A stretch of DNA of 64,000 nt, taken from assembly GCA_009731375.1 (NCBI GenBank), contig BJOX01000044.1, positions 320,672 to 384,671 of the forward strand, in the 5' to 3' direction. This document shows positions 23,105 to 33,461 of the stretch, piece after piece. A program made the position numbers and the translations under genes. The stretch's first letter is position 1. Every line of letters begins with the position of its first letter. The DNA is from Paulinella micropora. Taxonomy: Eukaryota; Cercozoa; Imbricatea; Euglyphida. A model generated the notes under the pieces. That model was not told the origin of the DNA and ran no database searches. It saw nothing but the letters and a program-made list of their open reading frames with translations.

Positions 23105-23258
23105 AGTAGTATAGGGTGCCACTTCAGGACACTTTTTCAGTGCAGTTTCTCTACAGAAACCACACTAAGAGCCTTTATCCATTATTTCCTCTTCCTATTT
23201 ATAACTAATATAGACAAACAAAAGAAAGAAAAACGGCTACCTGCAAATAATTATTATT
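23105..23258 (+). repeat. left terminal inverted repeat
   Basis: Matches the reverse complement of 44204-44349 with a few substitutions and a 7-base insertion near 23175. It starts AGTAGTATAGGGTGCC and ends in an AAATAATTATTATT tract. Confidence 0.93.
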
Positions 23259-23428
23259 AAATTACCTTTTTGAAGTCTTTTTCCAGTTTGACCACCTACC
23301 ACACAAACAAGTATGGTAGATAAAATTCATTTGAAATGAAGAGGGCTTTTGCCCAATTTTTTTTTAATTGAATGCGCACTAGTTTATACTCCTATACGCA
23401 AAAGGAGTTAGTGGTCATGACCACTCTT

Positions 23429-23959
23429 TTACAAATCTAAATTATTTCTTACATTTGCCAACAAATCATTTTGACTTTCAACCCTCATTACATTGCTTTC
23501 ATTTTGTTTGTCGTAAGCAATGTATTTTATGAGGGATTTATTGAATGTAAGCCCCTCTATATCAATTCCGTCAAAAATTTTATTCTGAACCTCAAATCCA
23601 AATTCTTTTCTATTTTCTTTCCTCCAACTATAAAATAATTTCAGTTCTTTTTCTTTTTTTACCTGCTTAAGTCTTCTCTTTTGTCGTGCCAATCTGTCAA
23701 TTTCAATGTTGTTGCTCTCTTTGTCAAGTCTTTTTAGCATAATATCAATGGCGGACAACTTTACCAAGTCTGGTTGTTTTTTTTCAATTAATAAATTAAT
23801 TTCCCTGTCAATTTTATTTACTCTTTCTTGGCTTATTATTTTGTCTTTCTTCAGTTGGTCTCTCCCTCGTCTATTTGTCTCATAAATCTCTAGCCAATCC
23901 TCCTTCGTCTTGTCTCCTTTCGTGATAAGACTTTCACTCATTATCAAATTCTGCACCAC
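23429..23959 (-). CDS. coiled-coil protein, unknown function
   Basis: 176 codons, Lys/Glu-rich, with a long predicted helical/coiled-coil middle (KKDKIISQERVNKIDREINL... RLARQKRRLKQVKKEKELK) and a more globular end (FGFEVQNKIFDGIDIEGL). It is the leftmost gene of the viral element and points outward. There is no family I can name. Confidence 0.55.
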   Translation of the reverse strand: MVQNLIMSESLITKGDKTKEDWLEIYETNRRGRDQLKKDKIISQERVNKIDREINLLIEKKQPDLVKLSAIDIMLKRLDKESNNIEIDRLARQKRRLKQVKKEKELKLFYSWRKENRKEFGFEVQNKIFDGIDIEGLTFNKSLIKYIAYDKQNESNVMRVESQNDLLANVRNNLDL

Positions 23960-24256
23960 TGCACCAACGCGCTAGTGCGCTGGGGTCGTGGCGTCGGCAA
24001 GAAAAAAATAGGTTTGAAAATTCCCAAAATTTCATTATCTATTACCAATTTGTACTGCCAGCCTTATTTTTTCCACTTTTTTCCCGTCTGGATTTTTCTC
24101 CAGAAAATTCCTCGTTTGCTGACACACAAAAATTGCTTTTTTATCACAATTGAGTAAAATGTTTTTCCTCGTGCTTTTTCGTTCTGCGACTTTTTCAGAA
24201 TTCCCAAAGTGGCTAAGACAAGAAGTCCAAACCCTTGCTGTTTTGTGTGCTGTAGG

Positions 24257-24953
24257 ATGTCGGACAACGAGCCTGAAGAGGAACAACACGACGACCCAGA
24301 GCGGGAAGAGCCAGAAAATGAGGTAATTTAGTTCCTATTTCTTTTATGTGTATGCGGTTTCTTGTATAGGGGGCTACGGCCCTACTGGAGGCACAGCAAG
24401 AAGCACAAGACACACATGATGCACGTGTTTTGGTAATAATTTTTTTTTTGCTTTCCTTTATGTGTGTGTGTGTGTAGCAAACAGAGGAAAAAAACGTCAC
24501 CGACACTGCTGTTGAGGTAAATCATTTTTCTTCTATTGTTTGTTTTATTGCCTGTATGATTAGGAGGTAACAGAAGATGCAAAGAACATGAGTGTAGAAG
24601 AAGTTCCTGACTGGTTGAGGCCTAGAGGTGCCAGGAAAAAAGGTGCAAAAAAGGGGGAAAGACCAACTGGCAGCAGAAATGTCGTGATTAGAATTAGCGA
24701 TGTTAATGTAGTAATAGATAAGAAGGCAGGAAATGCAAAATATTATTCTGTAGAGGTGCCAAATTCTATTGCTGTTGTTGTCTGGGGATACCGCTCGGCT
24801 CCACAAGAAATTTCAGAGTATGTCGTCGTATTTGAGCCTCGTGTAGGAGAAACTGATATGATTATGGTGAGAACATGGCCTAATGTGGCGGAGATTGTTT
24901 CTCATTTTGGAAGAGTGGTGAAAACTATTTACAAAGCTAAGTTCATCCGTTAA
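24257..24953 (+). CDS. spliced viral-element gene, four exons, unknown function
   Basis: Exons 24257-24322, 24370-24432, 24478-24516 and 24564-24953. The introns are 47, 45 and 47 nt, all GT...AG, all phase 0, with pyrimidine- or TGTG-rich 3' ends. Splicing gives 185 residues: an acidic N-terminal half (MSDNEPEEEQHDDPE...), a Lys/Arg patch (RGARKKGAKKG) and a beta-rich C-terminal domain (NVVIRISDVNVVIDKK... SIAVVVWGYRS). Without splicing each upstream exon runs into stops. The bases before the ATG (TGTGCTGTAG|G) also look like an acceptor, so a leader exon is possible. A 10-N join lies just downstream at 24992. Function unknown. Confidence 0.7.
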
Positions 24954-25198
24954 TTAAATCAGTTGCTAAGAATAACGTTTTCTTCTAGATTNNNNNNNNN
25001 NGTCAGTAGCATTTACTTGTAAATCAATATTGATGCTATGTTAAAACAAATATTGACCTACATGTAAATGGTATGTCAAATATGGCATCTTTAGTTAATG
25101 TTTTTTTAAACTAATATTTTATTAAAGGTCCAACTTTTCAATTTTCTTTTTGATTCTAGCACTGCTCCGTATGTTTTCCGGTTTTACATCCAATGATT

Positions 25199-26107
25199 TT
25201 AATAAATTAATATTTTTTTCTCTTTTGTAATTTGTTTTACTTTTTCCGATAACTGCTCCTTCGGTTCTTCTTCTTTATGGTGCTCTTCAACATTAGTCTT
25301 TAATAATTCTGACGGTCGGACTAAGTCTTCTTCTGATAGTATAACTTTGAAGCCTTTACGGCCCTTAACCTTGAATACAGTTTTACTGAATTGTTTATCA
25401 CCTTTAGAAAAAATAGTTCTTTCTAATTCCTTTCTTACTCTGGTACCCTTAGGGAATTCATTAATTAAAGGATTTCTGTATATTTCTTGAGTGTTTTTTT
25501 CAGTCCCTTCAAAAACATTAATCGGAACTGCTTTAATTGTTGTATGATATGTTTTATTATAAGCATCAACAACCTCATGAATAATAGGAACCCATTGAAA
25601 ATTTTCATTAAATTCCCATATTAAGTTTAATTCATTTCGTATTGTTCTAATAAACCTATCAATTATACCCATTGTTCTGTGATCGCCTACTTGGACAGTC
25701 CTATGTTTGATATTATTTGTCTGAAATATTCAGCCACTTGTCCTTTGAATTCACCACCATTATCTGAAGTAATTCTTTCAGGAACTTTTTTTGTAATTTT
25801 TTTTTAACCCTTCTAAGACATAACCAGTTGTTTTATTTTTGACAGGCTCAATCCACCCACGACGGCTATATACATCAATAGCAACTAATCCAAAATTATA
25901 GTTAGCATTACCTTTCTTTGTTGCAACCTTTGACATATCCATTAAATCAATAAATACTTGACTTAGTGGTTTTGCTTCTGGTGATGTTATAGTGTTCCAT
26001 ATCTTAGCGGGCTTTGATTGAAAATGTATCTCAGCCACTTCTTCAAGTTTTTCTTTCCGCTCTGTCTGCTCAGGAGTTTCTTGTTGCTGACTATGTTTGC
26101 TGTCCAT
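25199..26107 (-). CDS. rve-type integrase (one frame break)
   Basis: The protein integrates the viral genome. The first part (26107-25778) has FIDLMDMSKVATKKG (first catalytic D) and LVAIDVYSRRGWIEPV. The frame shifts in an A-run near 25800, after which ERITSDNGGEF supplies the second D, and VGDHRTMGIIDRFIRTIRNE supplies the third acidic position. There are exactly 35 residues between the second D and the D of GIIDRF, so the triad reads D,D35D rather than D,D35E. The C-terminal part (KGRKGFKVILSEEDLV) looks like the SH3/chromo-like end. A single indel in a homopolymer separates the halves and may be a sequencing error. Confidence 0.85.
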
Positions 26108-26116
26108 TGTATATTA

Positions 26117-26638
26117 TTAGAATTTTAAAAACACTCTATCTATTTCATTATTTTTTTTCTTTCTTGCTTGGCTTCTCTGCTTGATTATAAACATTAACAG
26201 ATATGTTTGACTTCTTACCATTTCCTTTCTTAGATTTAGGTTTCGGCTCTTACTTTCTTCACTTTCGCTTTCGCTCTCATCAGGTTCAGGCTCATGCACA
26301 GGCTTTTTACTTACTTTCTTATTTGCTTCCGCTTTCTTTCTTCTTATTTTCATCTTAGCCATCTTTTCAGCAATTATATCAGTAAAATCACATTCTTCAT
26401 CGCTATCACTGCTTTCTTCTGGTGTATCATCTTGGTCTTTTCCATTAATGATATCATTAGCAACACCAATGTCAGCCATGCGGTTTATCTTTTCCTCCAT
26501 CTGTTCATCATCGCCTACATAAGCCTTTCTACACTTTGCTAATTTCTCTTTCGCTATTTCAATCTTTTGTTGCTTTTTGCTCTTGATACTTTCCACAGCC
26601 TTACCCCAGTTCTTACGGCTTGCTTCGGGAGACGGCAT
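26117..26638 (-). CDS. charged protein, unknown function
   Basis: 173 codons starting MPSPEASRKNWGKAVE. It has a basic helical N-terminal half, an acidic Ser-rich patch (TPEESSDSDEECDF), then KKPVHEPEPDESESESEE and a basic C terminus. It lies just upstream of the integrase in the same direction (9 bp apart), so they may share a transcript. No recognised domain. Confidence 0.5.
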   Translation of the reverse strand: MPSPEASRKNWGKAVESIKSKKQQKIEIAKEKLAKCRKAYVGDDEQMEEKINRMADIGVANDIINGKDQDDTPEESSDSDEECDFTDIIAEKMAKMKIRRKKAEANKKVSKKPVHEPEPDESESESEESKSRNLNLRKEMVRSQTYLLMFIIKQRSQARKKKNNEIDRVFLKF

Positions 26639-26698
26639 TTATACTAAGATTAATATATTTTAGTATTTTTTAAATAAATAAATAAATAATTATATACA
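26639..26698. promoter_or_regulatory. divergent promoter region
   Basis: A 60-bp, almost pure A/T gap (TAAATAAATAAATAATTATATAC) between a minus-strand gene and the plus-strand fibre gene, both starting here. It is a bidirectional promoter by position. Confidence 0.4.
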
Positions 26699-29600
26699 AT
26701 GTCGCAATATAAATCCTTACTCGGCTTGTCAGAAATCGCGACAGACAGCCTATCAATAGCAAACTTAGACTTAACCAACACAAACATAGTCGGTCTGAAT
26801 ACAGACAGAGTGCCAGAAGATGCTGAACCCATAAATCTTTATTATACTGACGACAGATTTGACACACGACTGGCTACCAAAAGCACCGCGGACATTAAAG
26901 AAGGATTTAATTATTATTGGACTGATAACCGCTTTGACACACGGTTCGCTTTAAAATCAACAACTGACTTAAAAGAAGGACTTAATTATTATTGGACTGA
27001 TAACCGCTTCGACACACGGCTCGCTTTAGAATCAACTACGGATATCAAAGAAGGAAAAATTTATACTACACAGAGCAACGAGTAAGGGATAATGACGAAG
27101 TCAAAGCCTGAACTCAACACAGAAGCAATACTTCCAATCCGCACCAAACCAGTTTATGCAATTTGATAGACACAAACATATTTGCACAAGCGAGCGGACA
27201 ATACTTAACTTACAACGATGTAGAAAGTAAATGGAAGAATACAGCCCTCGGTTCAATTGATACACTTTCAGATGTGGTTATAACCGCACCAATAGCAATG
27301 AATAGTTATCTAACATATAACTCAATAAACTGGGTAAATAAAACATTTCCGATAAATGTTGATGAAACAGGCAACATTAGTATGGGAAGGAAGAATATAA
27401 CAGGAGTTAATTTACTAAATGACAAAGGTGTTGATGAATGGATATTTGAGCATAATGATAATAATAATAAGGTGTCAGCAGCTGGAAGTATAGACACACA
27501 TAGCAAAGTGACAATATCAGGCTTTCCAGCAGATAACCAACTGATTATGTATAGCACAGGACAATGGAGAAACACCACACCACCCTTTCTTAGATTAGAC
27601 GGCACAGCCAGTATGACGGGAGGACTAAATATGGGTGGTTATGCTATTTCAGGGGCTTCTACGAAAAATGGAATTAATCTCGCTAATCTCGCAGTTGATG
27701 GTTCGGTGGTCAAACTAACAGGAGACCAAACCATAGGAGGAATAAAAACATTTAGCAGTATAATAAATGCTAGTGCGGTGATTGATATAAAAAGTCAAAG
27801 CATAACAAATGTGAATTTGGTTGATGGCGTTGATGTTTCCGTTCTTGATACTTCGGTGGTTAAAGTAACAGGAGACCAAACCATAGCAGGGAATAAAAAA
27901 TTTACATCAACTTTAGAAGTAAGTGGTTCATCCAATCCTACTACTTTTGATGGTATTGGCATAGCCTTTGATACAAAAATAGGAATGATTGCAGCACAAA
28001 AAACAGCAACAGCGACTTGGTATCCGATACAAATAACTGGTTCGTATGTAGATTTATATTCAGGTAATACTTTAATTATAACCGCAACTGGAACAACATT
28101 AAGTTTGAATAACAACAAAATAACAAACTTAGCCACACCATCAGCAACAACGGACGGAGCAAACAAAAGTTATGTGGATACATTAGACGTGCAAAATGTG
28201 AAACTAACAGGAAACCAAACCATAGCAGGAATTAAGACATATAGCAGTGGTGTTGAAATTACAGGGAATTCAATAAACTCAACAACAAAGGGCACATTAA
28301 TTGTTTTCAATTCTACCAGTAATATCGGTTCTATTGCTAGTTTGGATATGAAAACTGCAACATATTACAACTTTGAAATTTCTGCGAAAAAAATAAGTTT
28401 TATTATTGACGGGACGATTGTTTCGTGGTTTAATGCTACTGGCTTAGATTGTAATAGTAGTCGGATTGTTAATCTAGGAGCACCACAAAATGCGAATGAA
28501 GCGGTAAGTAGACAATATTTGGATGACAATTGTGTGAAACTAACAGGAGACCAAACAATAACAGGAATTAAAACATTCAACGGGACGAGCACTGTGATCA
28601 AATATCTAACTTTAACGAACAATGCCGATTTTAATAATCAAACTATCACTAATGGCGGAAATATAACATATAATGGGGCGAGGATATTAAACCAAAATGG
28701 AGGAGATATATTCTTTTCACAGACAACAGGAGATTATCCGTATTTCTTATTTACTCTAAATACCGCTACAAGTGGAACCGCGAACCAACGAGGTTATGTA
28801 TTCACGAATGTAGCATTTGATGCAAAAGGGGCGGGACTTTATATTTCAAAACTTTTGGACAATAAAAGTGCTTCGTCTGACATTGTCCGTTTTAACAATG
28901 CAGGGGGTATGCGATTTTATGGAGCCTTAGATATGAACTCAAACAACATAACAAGTGCTGGAACAATAACGGGAACTACATAAACGGCAACTGCTGGCAT
29001 GACTACAACTACATTAACGGCGAGCGGATTAATAACTGCAAATGCGGGTATATCAACAACAACATTAACAACAAGCGACAATATAGTAGTAGGTGCTGGA
29101 AAAAGTGTTTTTATAGATAAGTCAGGATATACAAACACAAATAACAAATTAGTTTTGTGGGATGGTGGAACAGGCTCCACGACTGCTTTTAATGGATTTG
29201 GTATCAAACTAGACACAATGATGTACAATGTTAATGCTACAACTGATAATCACATATTTTACTATGGTGCCACAAATGAATTATTTAGAATTGGTAATGC
29301 AGGTATTACTGCTTCAAAGATATTCATAGCAAACCAAGGGGCAAAAATAACAATTCAAAACGGAGCAAACGGAGGACCAAATAATGGAATATTTTTGTAT
29401 GCAAGCAATGACACGAACTGGGGGATTTATATGGGTCAGCCGGGAAATAACAGAAGTTTATCAAATGGAACAGCGGTCGCTGGAAATGGTATTACGGGTT
29501 TTCTTATGAGATTTAGAGTAAATAATTATACAAATGAGGGAGCTGTGTGGGAAAATAGTGGTGAAATTCTTTTAATGTCGTTAAATGGATCAGACGGATC

Positions 29601-30243
29601 TTTATGGACAAAAGGATTGATAACGGCGAATGCTGGATTAACTATGCCAACAACATCCAGCGGATTTTTAGCACTAACAAAGACCATCAAATACGTCCAA
29701 CCCTCAAATATTTATGAAAGCAGGAGATTCTTCAGGTTGTGCGGTGGTAATGAATACAGGTGGATTATTACATGCTTGGTCGACTTCATTATCAAATGGT
29801 GAAAACAATACAGGATATGTTTATTTGGCTGCGGGAGCAAATACATGGTCGTCTGGTTCAGACAGGAGATTAAAATCAGATATTAAAACACTAGACTGTG
29901 AGGGATGTTGTGAGAAATTAATGAAAATTAATTGTTGCTCATATTATTGGAAATCAGATGAGAAAAAAGAAAAAAAAAGAGCCACGGATTTATCGCCGAC
30001 GAGGTTAAAAAAATATTTCCAGAATTTGTATTTGAAAGTGGAATGAAGGCAGACGACGGAAAAACCATCCTTGAAGGAGTATCATATATGGAATTTATAC
30101 CAATACTGGTTAGTGCTTTTCAACACATGGCGGAAAAGGTAGTTAATTTAGAAAAACAAAATAATAATCTCATGCTTATTATAGAAGATCTATCTAAGCA
30201 ACTCTCTGAAATCAGAGTGGCCGTTATTGATAATGTCAAATAA
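26699..30243 (+). CDS. phage-like fibre protein with C-terminal S74 chaperone domain (several frame breaks)
   Basis: Reading moves through at least five frames with breaks near 27060, 27110, 28985, 29700 and 29980. The N-terminal part repeats a YWTDNRFDTRLA unit three times. The middle has four copies of a VKLTGDQTI-GIKTF motif, as in phage long-tail-fibre and algal-virus proteins. Near 29858 is SDRRLKSDI, the signature of the endosialidase-type intramolecular chaperone (peptidase S74): its Ser-Asp trims the chaperone off after trimerisation. A downstream frame carries GFIADEV-like sequence and a terminal coiled coil (MAEKVVNLEKQNNNLM). The probable role is receptor binding on the capsid. The breaks lie mostly in A-runs. 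Confidence 0.75.
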
Positions 30244-30571
30244 TACGCGACTTCATATATCGCCACATATTATTGATATGACAGATGGCGAACTAACATT
30301 AGAATTAAAGTCTCGTGTTCTTGAAGTAGAACTAAAGACTGAGGGAAAAAAAATAGAGCACGAATTGGAAGATAACTGGAATTATTGTTGTATAAAAAAC
30401 AGACCAACCGACAGCCGACTTATTAAATACTTATTTCAAATGGGTAATTATCGCCATCATAACCCTTTGTATTGTAAGGCTATCGGAAAAGAACTTGCCG
30501 TGCGAGGTAGCCAACACATATGTTGGTATTTTGACATTGCTTATTGGCATTTGCCTTCCATCGCCTTCTAG
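30227..30571 (+). CDS. small protein, unknown function
   Basis: 114 codons (MIMSNNTRLHISPHIIDM), overlapping the fibre end by 17 bases in another frame. The C-terminal half has several Cys/His/Trp residues (NWNYCCIKN, YRHHNPLYC, QHICWYFDIAYWH) that could bind metal. Not recognised. Confidence 0.45.
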   Translation: MIMSNNTRLHISPHIIDMTDGELTLELKSRVLEVELKTEGKKIEHELEDNWNYCCIKNRPTDSRLIKYLFQMGNYRHHNPLYCKAIGKELAVRGSQHICWYFDIAYWHLPSIAF

Positions 30572-30608
30572 TTCAAAGAAATGAACATTCATATACTTGA
30601 GTTTTACA

Positions 30609-30839
30609 CTAAGAAGCATCACTACCCGAACACATTAAAGGCAGGGTTTCATCAAAACTAACACACCAATCACTCATAGGCTTATACACACATTTAAATT
30701 TAGTTTCTATTCCTTGCTTTATACAATAAGCACAACTCTCATTTTTTTTCTCACTGACCCGTGAGTAAAAGTCGCAGGCAGTCCGAGCAGAAATATTAAT
30801 TAATAAAAAGTTTATTAGCACTAATATAGAGGACATCAT
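30609..30839 (-). CDS. small secreted or membrane Cys-rich protein
   Basis: 76 codons. A hydrophobic N terminus (SSILVLINFLLINI) acts as a likely signal peptide, followed by six Cys in a short domain (ACDF, SCAYC, KCVY, DWCVSF, LMCSG). It is convergent with the preceding gene. A secreted or lumenal function is inferred. Confidence 0.45.
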   Translation of the reverse strand: MMSSILVLINFLLINISARTACDFYSRVSEKKNESCAYCIKQGIETKFKCVYKPMSDWCVSFDETLPLMCSGSDAS

Positions 30840-30923
30840 GGCTACTGAATATAAATATCAGCGGATTATTTTCTGAGCAATGATTTTGCTGGAGGAAGCA
30901 AAACATTTAATAAAAATATCCAA

Positions 30924-31202
30924 ATGTCATTCACACCCACCAAAATGAATGTAAAATTTATCCACCATATGAACGACCAGACAGAGACAAAAACCAGAAT
31001 TCTTTATATGGACAGAATTGGAATTATTGGAACATTTGCGGACAGCACCACAGCAAACATTTCAAACCTCGGTTATAATTTGGGTGTTGTCGGATGGACT
31101 GACGGACAATATACATTTAAAGTCCTTGAAACCGACAGCGGAAATATTGATACAGGAAATTTAGCGGGCCGAATTGTTGTGTGCCTAGAGTTTCTAGGCT
31201 GA
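30924..31202 (+). CDS. small beta-rich protein, possible virion component
   Basis: 92 codons from ATG 30924 (MSFTPTKMNVKFIHHMND), Ile/Val/Gly-rich in alternating pattern, no signal peptide. It is followed directly by a hairpin module and then the packaging ATPase, so it may belong to the virion gene run. Family not recognised. Confidence 0.5.
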   Translation: MSFTPTKMNVKFIHHMNDQTETKTRILYMDRIGIIGTFADSTTANISNLGYNLGVVGWTDGQYTFKVLETDSGNIDTGNLAGRIVVCLEFLG

Positions 31203-31374
31203 TATTTGTTTCAGACTACGTCTTCAACAAACATCGAACACCGATTTATTTTAAACCATAAAGAAAAAACGATGTTTTAGAATATAAACAAACGAAGTTT
31301 GTGTTATAGCAAAAATCACAAGTGATTTTTTTATAAGAGAGAGTGCGGAGCACGAATCGCAATTCTAAAATATC
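31203..31374 (+). promoter_or_regulatory. nested hairpin module between virion genes
   Basis: Begins with GATATTTG right after a stop codon, then an ACATCGA...CGATGTTT arm pair, then an outer stem GATGTTTTAGAAT (31271-31283) with ATTCTAAAATATC (31362-31374). Inside are three hairpins: ACAAAC-GAA-GTTTGT, AAAATCAC-AA-GTGATTTT and GTGC-GGA-GCAC. The ATPase start codon follows the outer stem immediately. Confidence 0.7.
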
Positions 31375-32193
31375 ATGATGAAAATAAACAATGTCAAGGT
31401 GAAGCCAGTAAAACAAGAGGGTGATGGAAATAAAAAAGCAAAAGGTTATAAATTATTTAATGAGCCGTATGCCAACATATTTCTACTCGCCCGTAAGAAG
31501 AGCGGGAAAACAACGGCACTCTTTGAAATACTGAAACCGACTGCAGACAGAAAAACCCGTATTGTCATTATTGCTTCAACGATACACAAGGACTACATTT
31601 ATAAAGCAATGGTTAAGCACTTTAAGAACAGAGGCAACCCGATGGCAATATATACCTTTCTTAAATCAGATGGTGTAAATGTGATAGACTATGAACTTGA
31701 CAAACTGAACAGACAGGACGAGCAACACGAAGGAAAAGTAAAACAGGACAAAGAGGAAATAGAGAAACCACAATTTTTATACTTTGGAAAAGAAAAGAAA
31801 CAGAGCGCCACGGAGGCACCAAAAGAACGATCCAGCAAGTATATTTCTCCAGAGGTTGTTTTTGTTTTGGATGATTTAGGGAGTGGATTAAGAGACAAGT
31901 CCGTAAGTGATTTGTTAAAAAAGAACAGACACTATAAATCAAAGGTGATTATGTCAAGCCAGTATTTAAACGACCTACGGCCAGAAACCATTAAGCAATT
32001 AGACTATTTATTAATCTTTCCGAGCCAGTCTCAGGATAAAATGGAACTAGTGTATAAACACTTAGACTTATCTTTTGATTTTGATTATTTTCTCCAAACA
32101 TATCACGAGGCTACAAAGGAACGATTTAATTTTCTTTATGTCTCAAGTGTTGATGACGAGTTAAGAAAAAATTTTGCTTACCGCCTGAAATAA
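31375..32193 (+). CDS. FtsK/HerA-type (A32-like) genome-packaging ATPase
   Basis: 273 codons, the usual size for Polinton and virophage packaging ATPases. The P-loop is ARKKSGKT at residues 39-46 (first Gly replaced by Ala), and Walker B is VVFVLDDLG at 161-169, followed by an SSQYLNDLRP segment that fits the sensor region. It would pump viral DNA into preformed capsids. The ORF is intact, one of the few long ones in the element without a break. Two consecutive ATGs (31375, 31378) could serve as start; no signal distinguishes them. Confidence 0.9.
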   Translation: MMKINNVKVKPVKQEGDGNKKAKGYKLFNEPYANIFLLARKKSGKTTALFEILKPTADRKTRIVIIASTIHKDYIYKAMVKHFKNRGNPMAIYTFLKSDGVNVIDYELDKLNRQDEQHEGKVKQDKEEIEKPQFLYFGKEKKQSATEAPKERSSKYISPEVVFVLDDLGSGLRDKSVSDLLKKNRHYKSKVIMSSQYLNDLRPETIKQLDYLLIFPSQSQDKMELVYKHLDLSFDFDYFLQTYHEATKERFNFLYVSSVDDELRKNFAYRLK

Positions 32194-32228
32194 TATTTTT
32201 ATATAATTATTTTTCTAATGTATATTAT

Positions 32229-32543
32229 ATGCCAGTATCGCCAGTGATAATTTCACAACCATCAGGATATAACATCGGATACAATCCATCAATGCCACAG
32301 AAGGGAGGAAAAAAGAAAAGCAAGAAGAAGGGATGCGGAATAAAGGGAGGAAAGATTAACCGGGCTAAGGTCGGAAAAACTGCCTTGGCTGTTAATAAAT
32401 TCCTTCGCGATAATAAGGTAATCTCCAGGACTGCGGGGGCATTGAGTAGTGTTGGGGTGCCTTACGCGGGTAGTGTTAGTGCTACTGCCGCAAAACTCGG
32501 ATATGGTAAGCAACGAGGAGGGGCTGTAAGTTTCATTAAATGA
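32229..32543 (+). CDS. small basic core-like protein
   Basis: 104 codons. Gly/Lys-rich N-terminal half (PQKGGKKKSKKKGCGIKGG), then a hydrophobic-amphipathic part (NKFLRDNKVISRTAGALSSV) ending in GYGKQRGG. Many Polinton-like viruses encode such a small basic virion protein next to the ATPase; DNA binding or membrane interaction are guesses. It is preceded by a 35-bp gap after the ATPase. Confidence 0.55.
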   Translation: MPVSPVIISQPSGYNIGYNPSMPQKGGKKKSKKKGCGIKGGKINRAKVGKTALAVNKFLRDNKVISRTAGALSSVGVPYAGSVSATAAKLGYGKQRGGAVSFIK

Positions 32544-32682
32544 TGATATTTTTGATATTTTGTTCTGACTGCCGTCATCACAGAACATCGATGACCATTA
32601 CTTTTTCCTAAAATAAAAAAACGATAGTTTAGAATAAGTGAGAGTGCGATAGCACGAAACGCAATTCTAAACTATCTATAGA
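32544..32682 (+). promoter_or_regulatory. nested hairpin module (second copy)
   Basis: The outer stem GATAGTTTAGAAT (32623-32635) pairs perfectly with ATTCTAAACTATC (32664-32676). Relative to the copy at 31271 the stem differs on both sides in a pairing-preserving way. It contains the GTGC-GATA-GCAC hairpin and an ACATCGATGACC...CGAT arm pair, and ends six bases before the next ATG. Confidence 0.7.
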
Positions 32683-33450
32683 ATGGTAGTCAAGAAAACA
32701 AGGAAACCTAAGGTAAGACCCCCGCGAGTTTATAGGAATAAGAGCGGGAGACCTTATATTATCCAGAAGGGTAAAAAATATTAACTTAATTTTGGTAAGA
32801 AAACAAATGATTTAAGCACACTACAAATCGTTAAACTTTTTATAAAATATATCAATAAGCCGAGGCCACAAAGGCAGGGCCGCAAACCAAGGGACAAAAT
32901 AATCAAATCTGATTTCAGTCGTCTTGAACACGAGAACAGAAACCAGATACAAAGCAACTTACAAAAGAAATATGAGTTAATACATGACAAGGAAGAAAAG
33001 GAAAAGAAGAAGAGGGAAGATGTGATAGAAGAAAAGAAAAGGCTAGAACGAAAAGACATAGCAGATGCTAAGGAAAGGCAGGATGAGTTAGCAAGGATAC
33101 ACCGCAATGAACTATCCGACATCAAGGAACGACAAGAACAAAAAGCCAGAGAACTAAAAAGGGAGCAAAAACTCATAGATGATGTAAAATATGAAGAAGA
33201 CAGAAAAAATAGGATACAAGCATTACCACCGCCACCACAATATCAATATATTGTGCCACCACAGCAGGGACAGCCACAACCACCACCGACACCACTTCCA
33301 AAACCCCCTACTGCAGAAGACACTGAACTAGATGAAAACATAAAACTTTTGAAATCCACTTATTATACTGATGAAGAGATTAAAAAAATGACTGATAGTA
33401 TGATACAAAAACAGCAGATGGTATTAAATTATTTAAACAGAAAAATGTAA
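32683..33450 (+). CDS. basic/coiled-coil virion protein with in-frame TAA
   Basis: A 33-codon ORF (MVVKKTRKPKVRPPRVY...YIIQKGKKY) ends with TAA at 32782-32784, and the same frame then stays open for 221 codons without a usable ATG near its start. The downstream part is basic, then a Lys/Glu coiled coil (LERKDIADAKERQDELARIH), then a Pro/Gln-rich segment. Similar proteins in related elements appear as one polypeptide beginning with a short RVY.NKSG.PYI motif, so I read this as one gene broken by a stop. Alternatives: two separate proteins with an unconventional start (GTG at 33022), or stop read-through. Confidence 0.5.
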
Positions 33451-33461
33451 AACTGACTGAT

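Noticed and set aside
21672-23122. Very long ORFs reading THTYIH, CMYVCM, DRQTDR or similar
   Set aside because: They are translations of (CATA)n and (ACAG)n in frames that happen to lack stops; no amino-acid pattern beyond the repeat.
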